36,747 nucleotides of DNA from an uncultured beta proteobacterium (GTDB taxonomy: Bacteria > Pseudomonadota > Gammaproteobacteria > Burkholderiales > Burkholderiaceae_C). The notes under the pieces were generated by a model. That model was not told the origin of the DNA. It searched no databases and was given only the letters and a program-made list of their open reading frames with translations. Positions 36,056-36,747 of the stretch are shown here, in pieces (positions within the stretch are counted from its first letter, which is position 1; each line of letters opens with the position of its first letter). The stretch spans positions 1 to 36,747 of the forward strand of contig CAIKLM010000049.1 of the NCBI GenBank assembly GCA_903828235.1, written 5' to 3'. A program made the translations under genes and the position numbers.

Positions 36056-36747
36056 TCATTCGCGCGTCAGCCCCAATGCACCGCCGCCGCCCAGGGCCAG
36101 CTGCACGCGGCCGGGCCGGGCGCCGGCCAGCAGTTCCATCAGCGGCAGCGCGTCGGCCATGGCGTTGCCGGCCAGCGCCCGGGCGGCGGCGCTGCGCAGC
36201 GGCGTGGTGGCCGCCGGCGTGCCGGCCTCGTCGGCCGCGTGCAGCTGCCAGCGCAGCGCGTGCGTGCTGCGCGGGCCGGCCCGGGGCGACAGCACCAGCG
36301 CCACGCCCAGCAGCCCGCGGCTGTCGTTGACGGCCTGCAGCCGCCCGCAGGCCTCGGTGTCGAAGCCCACCAGCAGCACCGGGTGCTGCTCGGCCGCCAT
36401 CAGCGTGGCGGCCTCGATCCAGCCGGCGGCGAAGCTGTGGCGGTCGGCGGCCACGGCGCTGGTCGGCGCGGTGCAGCCGCTGGCGATGGCCCAATAGCCC
36501 GAGGCGGCGTTGTGCACCGAGTGGTGGAAGCGCGTGGGCGACAGCAGCAGCGGGTCGGCGGCCAGCGTGTCGCACAGCGCGTCGACGACGGCCAGGTCGG
36601 CGTGCGCCGAGGCGAACACGCTGGGCAGCGTGCGGGCGTCGTGGCCGCTGGCGGCCACGGCGGCGGCGGCCACGTCCAGCGCCAGCTTGACGCCCTCGGG
36701 CGCGCGGCGGCGCTCGTTGGCCGCCAGGCAGGCGCCGGCCGCCCGCG
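36056..36747 (-). CDS. Beta-ketoacyl synthase chain-length factor (N-terminus beyond window)
   Basis: Partial: 230 codons including the stop, reading in from beyond the window edge. The frame matches the ketoacyl-synthase-like chain length factor family seen in aryl-polyene loci: DAVVDALC-type and TRFHHSVHNAASGYWAIASG, HSFAAGWIEAATLMA, VLLVGFDTEACG, and GRVQLALGGGGALGL at the C-terminus. There is no catalytic Cys triad of a normal KS visible in this part, in keeping with a partner subunit that sets chain length with the KS encoded at 29,003. The halogenase-like gene follows 56 bases later on the same strand. Confidence 0.8.
   Translation of the reverse strand, partial: RAAGACLAANERRRAPEGVKLALDVAAAAVAASGHDARTLPSVFASAHADLAVVDALCDTLAADPLLLSPTRFHHSVHNAASGYWAIASGCTAPTSAVAADRHSFAAGWIEAATLMAAEQHPVLLVGFDTEACGRLQAVNDSRGLLGVALVLSPRAGPRSTHALRWQLHAADEAGTPAATTPLRSAAARALAGNAMADALPLMELLAGARPGRVQLALGGGGALGLTRE

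Overview
The window is very GC-rich chromosomal DNA with strong GC3 bias, which explains the many long antisense open frames. Gene content and order point to a betaproteobacterium of the order Burkholderiales, probably near the Rubrivivax/Leptothrix/Ideonella group. The clues are the nrdR/ribD/ribB/ribH/nusB/aminotransferase neighbourhood downstream of glyA, PEP-CTERM proteins, a minor-pilin operon of the PilVWX-FimT type, and an aryl-polyene-type pigment locus. No tRNA, rRNA, IS element, phage gene or CRISPR array was recognised.

Region 1 (1-15,214, almost all minus strand). Read in the direction of transcription this is: a lytic transglycosylase with a good sigma70 promoter; glyA preceded by what looks like a ZTP (pfl) riboswitch; a cluster of short hairpins; nrdR; six type IV (minor) pilin genes (fimT-like, pilE-like, fimT-like, pilW, pilX, pilV) joined by overlaps; ribD, whose start lies inside pilV; a lower-GC PEP-CTERM surface-protein gene in the slot where ribE is usually found; a strong terminator-like hairpin; then ribB (fused to a degenerate GTP cyclohydrolase II domain), ribH, nusB and a PLP aminotransferase. 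A Ser/Thr protein kinase, cut by the window edge, ends this side. Riboflavin synthesis (RibD, RibB, RibH) is therefore interleaved with pilus assembly and surface-protein genes, and ribE is absent from the window.

Region 2 (15,248-28,925). Mostly housekeeping and orphan genes: ubiD translationally coupled to an ABC exporter; a small membrane protein; a YgiQ-type radical SAM protein followed by an unusual double-palindrome hairpin; a secreted SGNH/GDSL hydrolase with a PEP-CTERM tail; a class V aminotransferase; an HDOD protein; a DUF808 membrane protein; a periplasmic FKBP; a DUF3016 protein; and glnS.

Region 3 (29,003-36,747). One edge of an aryl-polyene/xanthomonadin-like pigment locus: ketosynthase plus acyl carrier protein, a PAP2-type membrane protein, a heavily deleted remnant of an FkbO/XanB2-type chorismatase, a MipA/OmpV outer-membrane protein, a PlsC-like acyltransferase, a family 2 glycosyltransferase, a flavin-dependent halogenase-like oxidoreductase, and a truncated ketosynthase chain-length factor that continues past the edge. 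KS/CLF/ACP would build the polyene, the halogenase-like enzyme could modify the aryl head, and the acyltransferase and glycosyltransferase could attach it to a membrane anchor.

Several genes (ribB, glnS, DUF808, kinase, PAP2) carry an AT-rich -10-like hexamer ending only 5-13 bases before the start codon, suggesting leaderless or very short-leader transcripts. All functional calls come from reading motifs by eye; no database search was run.
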